Positions 1-6,773 of a DNA stretch of 9,672 bases are shown here, in pieces (position 1 is the first letter of the stretch; each line of letters starts with the position of its first letter). The DNA is from Gemmatimonadota bacterium. Lineage in GTDB: Bacteria; Gemmatimonadota; Gemmatimonadetes; Longimicrobiales; UBA6960. Made by a program: the position numbers and the translations under genes. The stretch is from NCBI GenBank assembly GCA_019347995.1, contig JAHWKH010000064.1:1-9672 (forward strand), given 5' to 3'. The notes below the pieces were generated by a model that worked only from the letters and a program-made list of their open reading frames with translations, was not told the origin of the DNA and made no database searches.

Positions 1-35
1 GGCTCGATCCCGTCGACGCGCTGCGGTACGAATGA
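1..35 (+). CDS. 3' end of an FtsX/MacB-type ABC transporter permease (partial)
   Basis: Only the last codons are present. Reading from base 3 gives LDPVDALRYE followed by a TGA stop at 33-35. That tail closely matches the usual C-terminus of MacB/FtsX-family permeases (typically ...RLxPxxALRxE), and the next gene ends the same way (LEPVVALRAE). The gene therefore most likely encodes a membrane permease subunit paralogous to its neighbour, with the two subunits pairing with a cytoplasmic ATPase to move lipids, peptides or drugs. The downstream permease begins 30 bases later on the same strand, which suggests co-transcription. The body of the protein lies outside the window, so the call rests on ten residues plus context. 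Confidence 0.6.
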   Translation, partial: LDPVDALRYE

Positions 36-65
36 GCGCCGCCGGGCTCCGGGAGGGACGCCCCC

Positions 66-1352
66 ATGGCCGCTGACGGCGCGAAGGGGCCGGGGCTGGC
101 ACTGGAGACCCTGCGCGAGGGCGTGATCGTCGCCCTGGACGCCGTGCGGACCAACAAGGTCCGCTCGTTCCTCACGATCCTGGGCGTGGCGGTGGGCGTC
201 GCGGTGGTGGTCACGATGGCGGCCCTGGTGACGGGCATCCGCGAGACGATGTTCGACGCCGTCGAGTCGGCCGGCCCGAACAACTTCGTCGTGATGCGCT
301 TCGACTTCACGTCCGTGCGGCTCATCACGAGCGGCGGACGCCCTCCCTGGTGGGACAAGCCTGAGATCACGCCCGCGGAGGCCGAGCGGATCGCGAGCCT
401 CCCAGCCGTCGAGGAGTCGCTCTACAACTTCGGCGCCAGCCTCACCGCCGACTTCGAGGGTCGGCGCGTGCCCGACATCCAGAGCCAGGGCTACTCCTCC
501 GGCTGGCCCGCGTACACCACGGGCGACTTCATCGCGGGCCGTGACTTCACGCCCGCGGAGGTCCGCCGGTCCCGCCCCGTAGCGGTGCTGTCGGCGGAGC
601 TGGCCCTCGAGCTCTTCGGACAGCGCGATCCCATCGGTCGCCAGGTCGGCGTTTCGAGCCCCTTCCGCGACACCCGGGAGGAGTTCACGGTCGTGGGGGT
701 GTTCCAGCCCGAGGAGAACATCTTCACGGCGGCGGTGAAGCACTGGATCGTCTTTCCCTACACGGCCGGCTTCAAGCGCCTCAAGATGTCGGACGCGCAG
801 GCCCAGATCCTGGTGGTGCCCCGGAGCGACGCCACGCTCGACGAGGCGCAGGACCAGGTGACCGCGGCGCTGCGATCCATGCGCGGCCTCGGCCCCCGCG
901 AGGAGAACGACTTCGCCCTGGTCTCGTCCGCCCGCATCCTGGAGGTCTTCAACCAGCTCACGGGCGTCTTCTTCGTGGTGATGCTCGGCCTGTCCTCGGC
1001 CGCCCTCATGGTGGGGGGCGTCGGTGTGGTGGGCATCATGCTCATCTCGGTCACGGAGCGGACACGCGAGATCGGGATCCGCAAGGCGGTCGGCGCGACA
1101 CGGCGCGAGATCCTCTGGCAGTTCCTCGTCGAGGCCGCCGTTCTCACGAGCCTCGGGGGCGGCGTGGGGCTGATCATCGGCGCCGCCGTGGCCGGGGTCG
1201 TGCAGGCCGCCACGCCCGTGCCCGCCTCCATCCCGCTCTGGTCCGTGGCGGCGGCCCTGGGCATGGCCGCGGTGACGGGCATGCTCTTCGGGCTCCTTCC
1301 CGCCCTGCGGGCTTCGCGCCTGGAGCCCGTGGTGGCCCTGCGCGCCGAGTAG
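66..1352 (+). CDS. ABC transporter permease, MacB/FtsX family
   Basis: A 428-residue inner-membrane permease with the standard MacB-type layout. A cytoplasmic N-terminus runs to about residue 34. Transmembrane helix 1 is at about 35-58 (TILGVAVGVAVVV), followed by a large extracytoplasmic MacB_PCD-like domain at about 60-295. Three C-terminal helices of the FtsX domain lie at about 300-328, 352-380 and 393-415. The cytoplasmic loop after helix 2 has the family signature RTREIGIRKAVGA (332-344). The C-terminus LEPVVALRAE is also typical. The ATG start at 66 is preceded by GGGAGG at 51-56, nine bases away. No ATPase or membrane-fusion partner is in the window, so the substrate cannot be stated. 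These families include macrolide/peptide exporters, lipoprotein movers and cell-division FtsX-like proteins. The preceding gene appears to be a second permease of the same type, which suggests tandem or heterodimeric subunits. Confidence 0.92.
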   Translation: MAADGAKGPGLALETLREGVIVALDAVRTNKVRSFLTILGVAVGVAVVVTMAALVTGIRETMFDAVESAGPNNFVVMRFDFTSVRLITSGGRPPWWDKPEITPAEAERIASLPAVEESLYNFGASLTADFEGRRVPDIQSQGYSSGWPAYTTGDFIAGRDFTPAEVRRSRPVAVLSAELALELFGQRDPIGRQVGVSSPFRDTREEFTVVGVFQPEENIFTAAVKHWIVFPYTAGFKRLKMSDAQAQILVVPRSDATLDEAQDQVTAALRSMRGLGPREENDFALVSSARILEVFNQLTGVFFVVMLGLSSAALMVGGVGVVGIMLISVTERTREIGIRKAVGATRREILWQFLVEAAVLTSLGGGVGLIIGAAVAGVVQAATPVPASIPLWSVAAALGMAAVTGMLFGLLPALRASRLEPVVALRAE

Positions 1353-1362
1353 GGACATCTTC

Positions 1363-1379
1363 CGGCCGCTCCGCGGCCG
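1363..1379 (+). terminator. GC-rich hairpin after the permease gene
   Basis: A perfect 7-bp stem with a TCC loop (CGGCCGC / GCGGCCG) begins 10 bases after the permease stop codon and lies in the 86-base gap before bshB1. It is followed by a pyrimidine-rich stretch but not by a true T tract. It may therefore be a weak terminator, an RNA-stability element, or chance in GC-rich DNA. Confidence 0.3.
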
Positions 1380-1425
1380 TCCGCTTCCCCTCGGGCGCCC
1401 GCATTCGCATCGACCCGCGCGCCTC

Positions 1426-1430
1426 GGAGG
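1426..1430 (+). promoter_or_regulatory. Ribosome binding site supporting the GTG start of bshB1
   Basis: GGAGG lies eight bases upstream of GTG 1439. There is no in-frame ATG before the conserved AHPDD motif at residues 12-16, so this site settles the start. Confidence 0.7.
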
Positions 1431-1438
1431 CCGTCGCC

Positions 1439-2164
1439 GTGCCCGAACCCCTGGACGTCCTGGCCGTCATGGCCCATCCCGACGACGCGGAGCTCCTGTG
1501 CGGAGGCGCGCTGGCCAAGAGCGCGGCCCGGGGGGAGCGCGCCGGCGTCCTGGACCTGACCCGCGGGGAGAGCGGATCGTGGGGGAGCGCGCAGGTTCGC
1601 GCCCGGGAGTCGGAGCGTGCCGCCGAGATCCTCGGGCTGGCCCTGAGGCGCAACGCCGGCCTGCCCGACGCGTCCCTGGAGAACAGCCTGCAGGCCCGAC
1701 GCACGGTCGTCGCCCTCCTGCGCGAGCTCCGCCCCCGGGTCGTGGTGACGCACTGGACCCGGGGCCGCCACCCCGACCACACGGCCGCCGCCGCCCTGGT
1801 GCGCGAGGCCTGCTTCCTGGCCGGGCTCAAGAACCTGGAGGCGCCGGGCCAGCCGTGGCGGCCGTTCAAGCTGGTCCACGCCACCGCGTTCCGGGAGGAC
1901 GCACCGCCGCCCAGCTTCGTCGTGGACATCAGCGACTGGATGGAGCGGAAGATGGAGGCGCTCGCCGCCTACGGCTCGCAGTTCGAGGGACGGGCCGCCA
2001 TGGGCGAGGTCATGCCCGGCGGAGACCGTCCCGTCCTGGAGCAGGTACGCGTCCAGTGCGCCCACTACGGATCCCTGATCCGGGTCGCCTACGCCGAACC
2101 CTTCCACACCGCTGAGACGATGGTGGCACCGACGCTGGGCGGCCTCGAGGTGGCGAGCTTCTGA
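1439..2164 (+). CDS. bshB1: Bacillithiol biosynthesis deacetylase BshB1 (LmbE/PIG-L family)
   Basis: A 241-residue zinc-dependent N-acetylglucosamine deacetylase. It should remove the acetyl group from GlcNAc-malate to give GlcN-malate, the second step of bacillithiol synthesis in the cytoplasm. The LmbE fold signature AHPDD is at residues 12-16, and HPDH is at 111-114. By comparison with MshB/BshB structures, H13, D16 and H114 would be the metal ligands and D15 the general base. Other BshB1 hallmarks are LDLTRGE (38-44), GLPD (74-77), FLAGL (126-130) and the C-terminal YGSLI...YAEPF (210-222). The length is normal for the family. The start is GTG with GGAGG eight bases upstream. bshA (glycosyltransferase) and bshC (cysteine ligase) are not in the window, so pathway completeness is untested. 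A related LmbE deacetylase with another GlcNAc substrate is the main alternative. Confidence 0.9.
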   Translation: MPEPLDVLAVMAHPDDAELLCGGALAKSAARGERAGVLDLTRGESGSWGSAQVRARESERAAEILGLALRRNAGLPDASLENSLQARRTVVALLRELRPRVVVTHWTRGRHPDHTAAAALVREACFLAGLKNLEAPGQPWRPFKLVHATAFREDAPPPSFVVDISDWMERKMEALAAYGSQFEGRAAMGEVMPGGDRPVLEQVRVQCAHYGSLIRVAYAEPFHTAETMVAPTLGGLEVASF

Positions 2165-2179
2165 ACGGCGCCGGGCCGC

Positions 2180-2542
2180 TCAGCTCTGGACGCCGCCCCG
2201 CACGAGCACGCCGCAGGAGACTTCCAGGAGCAGCCGCCGCCAGCTCGGGACATCGGCGCCGTGGATCTTGAGCGCCCGCGCCGACGCGCCACCGCCCTCC
2301 TGCAGCCATGGACACAGCCACGACGAGATCTCCGGAGGCAGGTGCCCCACCGGCTCGCCGGACGCCAGGTGGACCCACACCTCGGGAGGATCCTGCCCGG
2401 GAGGATCGGGGATGAGCAGGAGCCTGTCTCCCGCGTTCATGACGTCGAGATGGCGGTCCCGACCGGCGAACACGGTTCCGTGCACGGTGGCGCGGAAGCT
2501 GGTGGGACGGCCCTGGGGAAAGGGCGGCAGCGGACGGCGCAT
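2180..2542 (-). CDS. Small HIRAN-like domain protein
   Basis: A 120-residue soluble protein with no signal peptide or membrane segment. Residues about 15-85 resemble a HIRAN domain, a small beta-rich fold found in DNA-processing proteins such as HLTF, where it binds DNA ends. The cues are FRATVHG (16-22), NAGDRLLLIPDP (36-47), VWVHLASGEPVGHLP (55-69) and a following helix, EISSWLCPWL (71-80). The usual NPYDPNAV segment is degenerate here (GQDPPEVWV), so DNA binding is uncertain. A conserved-looking tail follows (VPSWRRLLLEV, 98-108). Its stop lies 15 bases from the bshB1 stop (convergent), and its start is divergent from mnmA. The ATG has no clear Shine-Dalgarno sequence. Codons have strong G/C third positions, as in neighbouring genes. 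Coding status is likely; the domain call is by eye and function is unknown. Confidence 0.65.
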   Translation of the reverse strand: MRRPLPPFPQGRPTSFRATVHGTVFAGRDRHLDVMNAGDRLLLIPDPPGQDPPEVWVHLASGEPVGHLPPEISSWLCPWLQEGGGASARALKIHGADVPSWRRLLLEVSCGVLVRGGVQS

Positions 2543-2658
2543 GCGGGGCCGGGTGCGGGTGGCGAAGGGCGCAGCCGTAGGACCAAGGTAACGCGCGCCG
2601 CCGTCCGGATGACAGCCCGGCCGCGGAGCCCGTGGCGGAGCGCGGGGTACGGGGTGCC

Positions 2659-3768
2659 ATGAGCGGACGAGCGAGACGCGTGCTGGTGGCCATGTCCGGA
2701 GGGGTCGACTCCTCCGTGGCCGCCGCCCTCCTGGTGGAGGCCGGCCACGCGGTGGTGGGCGCCACCATGCGCACCTTCTGCTACGCGGGCACCCCCTCCC
2801 ACGGGAAGACGTGCTGCGGCCTCGACGGCATCATGGACGCCCGTCGCGTGGCCCGGGACCTGGGCATCGAGCACCACGTCTTCAACGTCGAGGAAGCGTT
2901 CACGCGGGACGTGGTGGACGACTTCGTGGCCGAGTACGCCCGGGGCCGCACACCGAACCCCTGCGTGCGCTGCAACACGTTCACCAAGTTCCGCGACCTG
3001 CTGCGCCGCGGCGCCGAGCTGGGCTGCGACGCGGTCGCCACGGGACACTACGTCAGGGTGGCGCACGACGCCGACGGCTCCAGGCTCCTGCGCGGCCTCG
3101 ACGCCGCCAAGGACCAGTCCTACTTCCTGTGGGGCCTGCCGCGCCGCGTCCTTCCTCGCCTCCTGTTCCCCCTGGGCGAGCTCACCAAGCCGGAGGTCAG
3201 GGAGCGGGCGCGGGCGCTGGACCTGGTCACCGCCGAGAAGCCGGAGTCGCAGGAGATCTGCTTCGTCCCCACGGGCGACTACCGCGACCTGCTGGAGAAG
3301 CGTCTCGAGCCCCGCCATCCGGCGCTCACGCCCGGACCCATCGTGACGCTCGAAGGGGACGTCCTGGGGGAGCATTCCGGCTACGCCGGCTTCACCATCG
3401 GTCAGCGCAAGGGGCTCGGCGGCGGGCTCGACCGGCCCATGTTCGTGGTCGCCATCCGGCCGGAGCGGCGCGAGGTGGTGGTGGGGCCCCGGGAGGCGCT
3501 GTCCGCGGCGGGCGTCGAAGTGGGTGAGACGAGCTGGCTGTCGGCCGATCCGCCGGCGCCGGGACGCAGGGTCTCCGTCCAGATCCGGCACCGGGCCGCG
3601 GCCGTTGCCGCCCGGGTGGACGCGGTGGAGGAGGGACGCGTCGGTCTCGCGTTCGAGGAGCCGCAGGGTGCGGTGACGCCCGGGCAGAGCGCGGTGGTCT
3701 TCGACGGCGACGTGGTGCTGGGTGGCGGCCGGATCGCCCGGGCCCTGGAAGGCGCGCCGGCGGGCTGA
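2659..3768 (+). CDS. mnmA: tRNA-specific 2-thiouridylase MnmA
   Basis: MnmA adenylates and then thiolates U34 of Lys, Glu and Gln tRNAs, using sulfur relayed from a cysteine desulfurase. From the ATG at 2659 the protein has 369 residues, close to E. coli MnmA. Visible are the PP-loop SGGVDSS (13-19), the NPCVRCN motif with nucleophile C102 (100-106), ATGHYVR (127-133), KDQSYFLW (151-158), ESQEICF with catalytic C201 (196-202), GQRKGLGGG (248-256) and the C-terminal barrel with QIRHR (308-312) and PGQ (341-343). Both catalytic cysteines are present, so it should be active. The TCCGLD...DARRVA segment (51-65) belongs to the subtype with an extra CC pair. A GTG at 2632 would add nine residues, but they lie outside the conserved start and its nearest purine-rich site is only three bases away. 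It is a single gene divergent from the HIRAN-like gene. Confidence 0.95.
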   Translation: MSGRARRVLVAMSGGVDSSVAAALLVEAGHAVVGATMRTFCYAGTPSHGKTCCGLDGIMDARRVARDLGIEHHVFNVEEAFTRDVVDDFVAEYARGRTPNPCVRCNTFTKFRDLLRRGAELGCDAVATGHYVRVAHDADGSRLLRGLDAAKDQSYFLWGLPRRVLPRLLFPLGELTKPEVRERARALDLVTAEKPESQEICFVPTGDYRDLLEKRLEPRHPALTPGPIVTLEGDVLGEHSGYAGFTIGQRKGLGGGLDRPMFVVAIRPERREVVVGPREALSAAGVEVGETSWLSADPPAPGRRVSVQIRHRAAAVAARVDAVEEGRVGLAFEEPQGAVTPGQSAVVFDGDVVLGGGRIARALEGAPAG

Positions 3769-3789
3769 CGCCGCCCCCCGGGGAACGTC

Positions 3790-4023
3790 TCAGTCCAGGG
3801 TGTCCGCCCTCGCCATCATCGCCTTCAGCTCGTCGGCGGAGCGGTTGGCCACCAGCGCCTCCGCGTCGGACTTGTCGCCGTCGATCACCGCGGCGCGGGC
3901 GCGCTCGCCGGGGTCCGACAGACACCGGAACATCACCCTGGCGTGGTCGGGCGACCCGTAGCGTCCCGTGGTGGCGAAGACCTCCCATTCGTTCAGATCG
4001 TCGTCCATCAGCGTCCTGTTCAT
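3790..4023 (-). CDS. Small conserved-looking protein of unknown function (77 aa)
   Basis: A 77-residue soluble, acidic protein. It contains EWEVFATTGRYGSPDHARV (12-30), then FRCLSDPGERARAAVIDGDK (32-51), then a helical C-terminus (SDAEALVA...SADELKAMMARAD). The pattern suggests a short beta region followed by one or two helices. Codon third positions are G/C-rich as in true genes here, and it fills the gap between dnaJ and mnmA without overlap. It starts 41 bases after the dnaJ stop, so it may be the last gene of the same transcript. The upstream GAGGAAGG (4024-4031) abuts the ATG at 4023. An internal ATG at 4008 (MDDDLNEW) with AGGA five bases upstream is an alternative start. I recall similar small proteins near dnaJ in related bacteria but cannot name a family. 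A role with the chaperone is only a guess from position. Confidence 0.7.
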   Translation of the reverse strand: MNRTLMDDDLNEWEVFATTGRYGSPDHARVMFRCLSDPGERARAAVIDGDKSDAEALVANRSADELKAMMARADTLD

Positions 4024-4064
4024 CCTTCCTCGTCATCGGGGGCTCTCTCGGCCCGGTTCGTCCG

Positions 4065-5195
4065 TCAGTGGCGAAGGCCGGTGGTCTCGGCGAACCGCTC
4101 CATGGCCTCCCGCTCCTCGTCGGAAAGCGTCTCGGGCACGGCGATGGTGACCTCCACGTACTGGTCACCGGTGCGGTCGCCCTTGGCGACCCCCTGTCCC
4201 CGCAGGCGGAAGCGCGTCCCGGACTGGGTGCCGGGAGGGATCGTGAGCACGACCTTCTTCCCCCGCACGGTGCGCACGCGCACCTTCGAGCCCAGCGTCG
4301 CCTGGGCGATGTTGATGGGCACGCTCACGTGGATGTCGAGCCCCTCCCTGCGGAAGAAGCGGTGGGGCTTCACCTTGAAGGTGATGACCAGGTCACCGGG
4401 CTGTCCTCCGTCGCGGCCGCGCTCCCCCTGTCCGGTCAGGCGGATCTTGGTGCCCGTGTCCACGCCCTGCGGAACCGCCACCTGGATCTTGCGGCGCTGG
4501 CGCACCGTGCCGCTCCCCCCGCACGAGGCGCACGGCTCGTCCGGCACGATGCCGCGTCCGTAGCAGGCCGGGCAGGGCCGCTTCACGGCGAAGCCCCCCT
4601 GCCCGAAGGTGATGGTGCCGCTCCCCCCGCACTCGGCACAGCGGTGCACCCCCGATCCCGGCGAGGCTCCGCTGCCTCCGCACGTGGCGCACTCTTCGGT
4701 GATGGGCAGGTCGATGGTCACCTTGCCGCCCTTGACCGCCGTCTCGAACGGCACCTCCACCACGTACTCGACGTTCTGCCCCTTCTCCGGCCCGGCGCGC
4801 CGGGGACCGCCACCCGGTCGCCCCCGATCGAAGATGGAGCTGAAGATGTCACCGAGCCCGCCGAAGTCCCGCAGATCCTCGAAGGAGAAGCTGCCCTGGA
4901 AGCCGCCGCCCGGTCCCGCGCCCCCCGCCGCCCCGGCGCCCGGCCGCCCGCGCGCGCCCATGCCGAAGGCGCCCAGCCGCCGCATCTGGTCGTACTGCTT
5001 CCGCTTCTCGGGATCGGACAGGACGGAGTACGCCTCGCCGATTTCCTTGAACCGGTCGGGAGCGCTGGAATCCTCGGCATTGGCGTCGGGATGGTGGCGC
5101 TTGGCGAGCTTCCGGTACGCCTTCTTGATCTCGTCCTGGGACGCCTTCTCGTTGACGCCGAGGATCTCGTAGAAATCCCGCTTGGAGCTCGCCAT
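4065..5195 (-). CDS. dnaJ: Chaperone protein DnaJ (type I Hsp40)
   Basis: DnaJ delivers unfolded clients to DnaK and stimulates its ATPase. The 376-residue protein has all type I parts in order. The J domain spans 7-72, with HPD at 35-37 for DnaK activation. A Gly/Phe-rich linker spans about 75-135, ending in [18 protein letters not shown] (105-122). The zinc-binding domain has four CxxCxGxG repeats starting at C169, C186, C208 and C222, with the same 17/22/14 spacing as E. coli DnaJ. The C-terminal substrate domains span about 235-353. All eight zinc cysteines are intact. It starts 10 bases after grpE on the same strand. There is no obvious Shine-Dalgarno sequence before the ATG, which is compatible with translation coupled to grpE. 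No dnaK or hrcA is in the window. CbpA-type proteins are excluded by the zinc domain. Confidence 0.96.
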   Translation of the reverse strand: MASSKRDFYEILGVNEKASQDEIKKAYRKLAKRHHPDANAEDSSAPDRFKEIGEAYSVLSDPEKRKQYDQMRRLGAFGMGARGRPGAGAAGGAGPGGGFQGSFSFEDLRDFGGLGDIFSSIFDRGRPGGGPRRAGPEKGQNVEYVVEVPFETAVKGGKVTIDLPITEECATCGGSGASPGSGVHRCAECGGSGTITFGQGGFAVKRPCPACYGRGIVPDEPCASCGGSGTVRQRRKIQVAVPQGVDTGTKIRLTGQGERGRDGGQPGDLVITFKVKPHRFFRREGLDIHVSVPINIAQATLGSKVRVRTVRGKKVVLTIPPGTQSGTRFRLRGQGVAKGDRTGDQYVEVTIAVPETLSDEEREAMERFAETTGLRH

Positions 5196-5205
5196 GGAGA
5201 GCGGG

Positions 5206-5835
5206 TCAGCCGTGCTTGAGGACGCTCACGCGGGCGGGCCGCACGAGATGTCCCTTGAGCCGGTACCCCTTCTGGAACACCTGCTGCACCCGGTCATCGT
5301 CCTCGGGTGCGTCCGCGGGCACCCGCATCAGGGCCTCCATCGTCTCCGGATCGAACCCCTCCCCCTCGGGATCGATGACCTCGACGCCCGCCTCCTCCAG
5401 GGTCCGGAGGAACTTCCGCTCCACGAGGTCGACGCCCTCCACGATCGACTGGACCGAGACGGACTCCTCGGCCGGATCGAGGCCGCTGACCCGCTGGAGG
5501 TCGTCCAGCACGTCCAGGAAACGGCGCAGGAGCTCGGACTGGGCGCGGGCCCACGCCTCCGTCATCTCGTTCTCGGCGCGGCGCCGGTAGTTCTGGAATT
5601 CGGCGGCGAGCCTCAGGTGACGGTCGTTGAGCGTCTGCAGCTCAGCCTGGAGATGATCGGCCTCGTCGGCGAGCCCGTCGTCGCCCTCGGCCCGAGCGGT
5701 CGTGGCGGAAGCCTCGGCGTCCCCGCCCGGACCCGTCGTGGCCGAAGGCCCGGCGTCCTCCTCGCCCGCCTCCCCCGCGGCTTCCTCGGTGGCCGTGGGC
5801 GGCGTGTCCGCGGGCGCGTCGTCTCGATCCGTCAT
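5206..5835 (-). CDS. grpE: Nucleotide exchange factor GrpE
   Basis: GrpE releases ADP from DnaK so that it can rebind ATP and discharge its client. The protein has 209 residues. An acidic, low-complexity N-terminus covers about 1-58. A long coiled-coil dimerisation helix at about 59-105 includes [12 protein letters not shown] (79-90), the GrpE core motif. A helical bundle covers about 106-150. The C-terminal beta wing, which touches DnaK, includes [12 protein letters not shown] (159-170) and the family signature [17 protein letters not shown] (189-205). The length is normal for GrpE with an extended acidic tail. The ATG at 5835 was chosen because upstream in-frame codons run through the opposite-frame hydrolase and have no family resemblance. 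It follows the hydrolase by 29 bases and precedes dnaJ by 10. No CIRCE repeat was seen upstream. Confidence 0.95.
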   Translation of the reverse strand: MTDRDDAPADTPPTATEEAAGEAGEEDAGPSATTGPGGDAEASATTARAEGDDGLADEADHLQAELQTLNDRHLRLAAEFQNYRRRAENEMTEAWARAQSELLRRFLDVLDDLQRVSGLDPAEESVSVQSIVEGVDLVERKFLRTLEEAGVEVIDPEGEGFDPETMEALMRVPADAPEDDDRVQQVFQKGYRLKGHLVRPARVSVLKHG

Positions 5836-5864
5836 GGCTCGCTGGGCTGAAGAGGTGAATCGGG

Positions 5865-6773
5865 TCAGCGGGTATCGTCCGGTGGGGAGGATACCCTCGG
5901 GTTCCCCCCGGGTTCGCCGCCGGACGCGCCTCCGCGGCGGGCGTCCAGCCAATCCGCGATCCTCTCGAACACGTCCTCGCGGCCGAGGTCGTGGAACGGC
6001 TCGTGGCGCCCCCCTGCCAGTTCCATCACCTCCACCGACGACCCCACGGCCCGCGCCCACAGGAGGGTCCGCTCGCCGTCCACCACCCGGTCGTCGCCGG
6101 GTACCAGGACCAGCATGGGGACGGGGGGCTCCACCGCCTCCACCAGCGCCCGCTCCTGGGCACGCTCCACGGCGTCGAACAGGGCCGCCGTGATGCGGTG
6201 GTGCACGAGCGGGTCCTGCGCGTACGCGCCGGCCTCGTCCGGGTCCCGGGTCAGATCCTCCGGGGGGATCGGCTCCGGAAGGGCCAGACCGGGCGCCACC
6301 CGGGAGAGCACCCGGGCCAGCAGCCGCTTCCACGGTGGCACCGGGCGAAGCGTGGCGAGCCACGGGGCCGACAGGATCGCGCCCGGCCGCGCGGCCGGAA
6401 CGCTCTGCAGATAGCGGAGAAGGACCAGCGCCCCCATGGAGTGCCCCAGCAGGAAGGGCGCCTCCCAGCCCGATCGGATCCGATCCGCCTCGTCGAGCAC
6501 GCGCTGCAGATCCTCCACGAACAGGCCGAAGTCGGCGACGTGTCCCCGCCTCCCTTCGGAAGCGCCGTGCCCACGCTGGTCGTAGGCCAGCACCGAATAG
6601 CCCCGTGCCGCCAGCGGCCGCGCCAGGACGTCGTAACGCCCGGCGTGCTCGCCCAGGCCGTGCACGACCACCACGCGTCCCCGTGGATCGGGCGCTTCCC
6701 ACAGCAGCGTCCTCAGACGCGCACCGCCGGCACCCAGCATGGTGTCGACCCGGGGAGCGAGACCCTCCTTCAC
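5865..6773 (-). CDS. Alpha/beta hydrolase, monoacylglycerol lipase / lysophospholipase-like
   Basis: A 302-residue serine hydrolase of the Hydrolase_4 (PldB / monoglyceride lipase) type. The oxyanion-side motif HGLGEHAGRY (38-47) is nearly identical to that of monoacylglycerol lipases. YDQRGHGASEG follows at 64-74. The nucleophile elbow is GHSMG (110-114, S112). The acid is probably D228 in PGDDRVVDG (225-233), and the base H257 in GGRHEPFHD (254-262). A lid-like region lies at about 140-200. No signal peptide is visible, so it is probably cytoplasmic. The last 20 or so residues are a Gly/Pro-rich, low-complexity tail. The GTG start at 6773 overlaps the cinA stop as GTGA and has AGGAGG upstream, so translation is probably coupled. 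An ATG at 6740 is a weaker alternative. Likely substrates are monoacylglycerols or lysophospholipids; the exact ester is not determinable. Confidence 0.9.
   Translation of the reverse strand: MKEGLAPRVDTMLGAGGARLRTLLWEAPDPRGRVVVVHGLGEHAGRYDVLARPLAARGYSVLAYDQRGHGASEGRRGHVADFGLFVEDLQRVLDEADRIRSGWEAPFLLGHSMGALVLLRYLQSVPAARPGAILSAPWLATLRPVPPWKRLLARVLSRVAPGLALPEPIPPEDLTRDPDEAGAYAQDPLVHHRITAALFDAVERAQERALVEAVEPPVPMLVLVPGDDRVVDGERTLLWARAVGSSVEVMELAGGRHEPFHDLGREDVFERIADWLDARRGGASGGEPGGNPRVSSPPDDTR

Noticed and set aside
2437..3591. A long minus-strand open frame opposite mnmA
   Set aside because: Antisense shadow of mnmA with no family features; mnmA itself is unambiguous.
3769..3789. Bidirectional terminator between mnmA and the 77-residue gene
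   Set aside because: Only a loopless CCCCGGGG palindrome is present, with no T tract on either strand. This is too weak to call.
4068..5219. A long plus-strand open frame opposite dnaJ
   Set aside because: It is antisense to a fully conserved dnaJ, has the His/Leu/Gly-rich composition of a shadow frame, and shows no recognisable domain.
5836..5864. A CIRCE (HrcA) operator before grpE
   Set aside because: No TTAGCACTC/GAGTGCTAA-like arms are present in this gap or in nearby sequence.
5836..6702. A 5' extension of the grpE frame through the hydrolase gene
   Set aside because: The extension is Arg/Gly/Ala/Pro-rich shadow of the hydrolase. GrpE homologues begin near the ATG at 5835.
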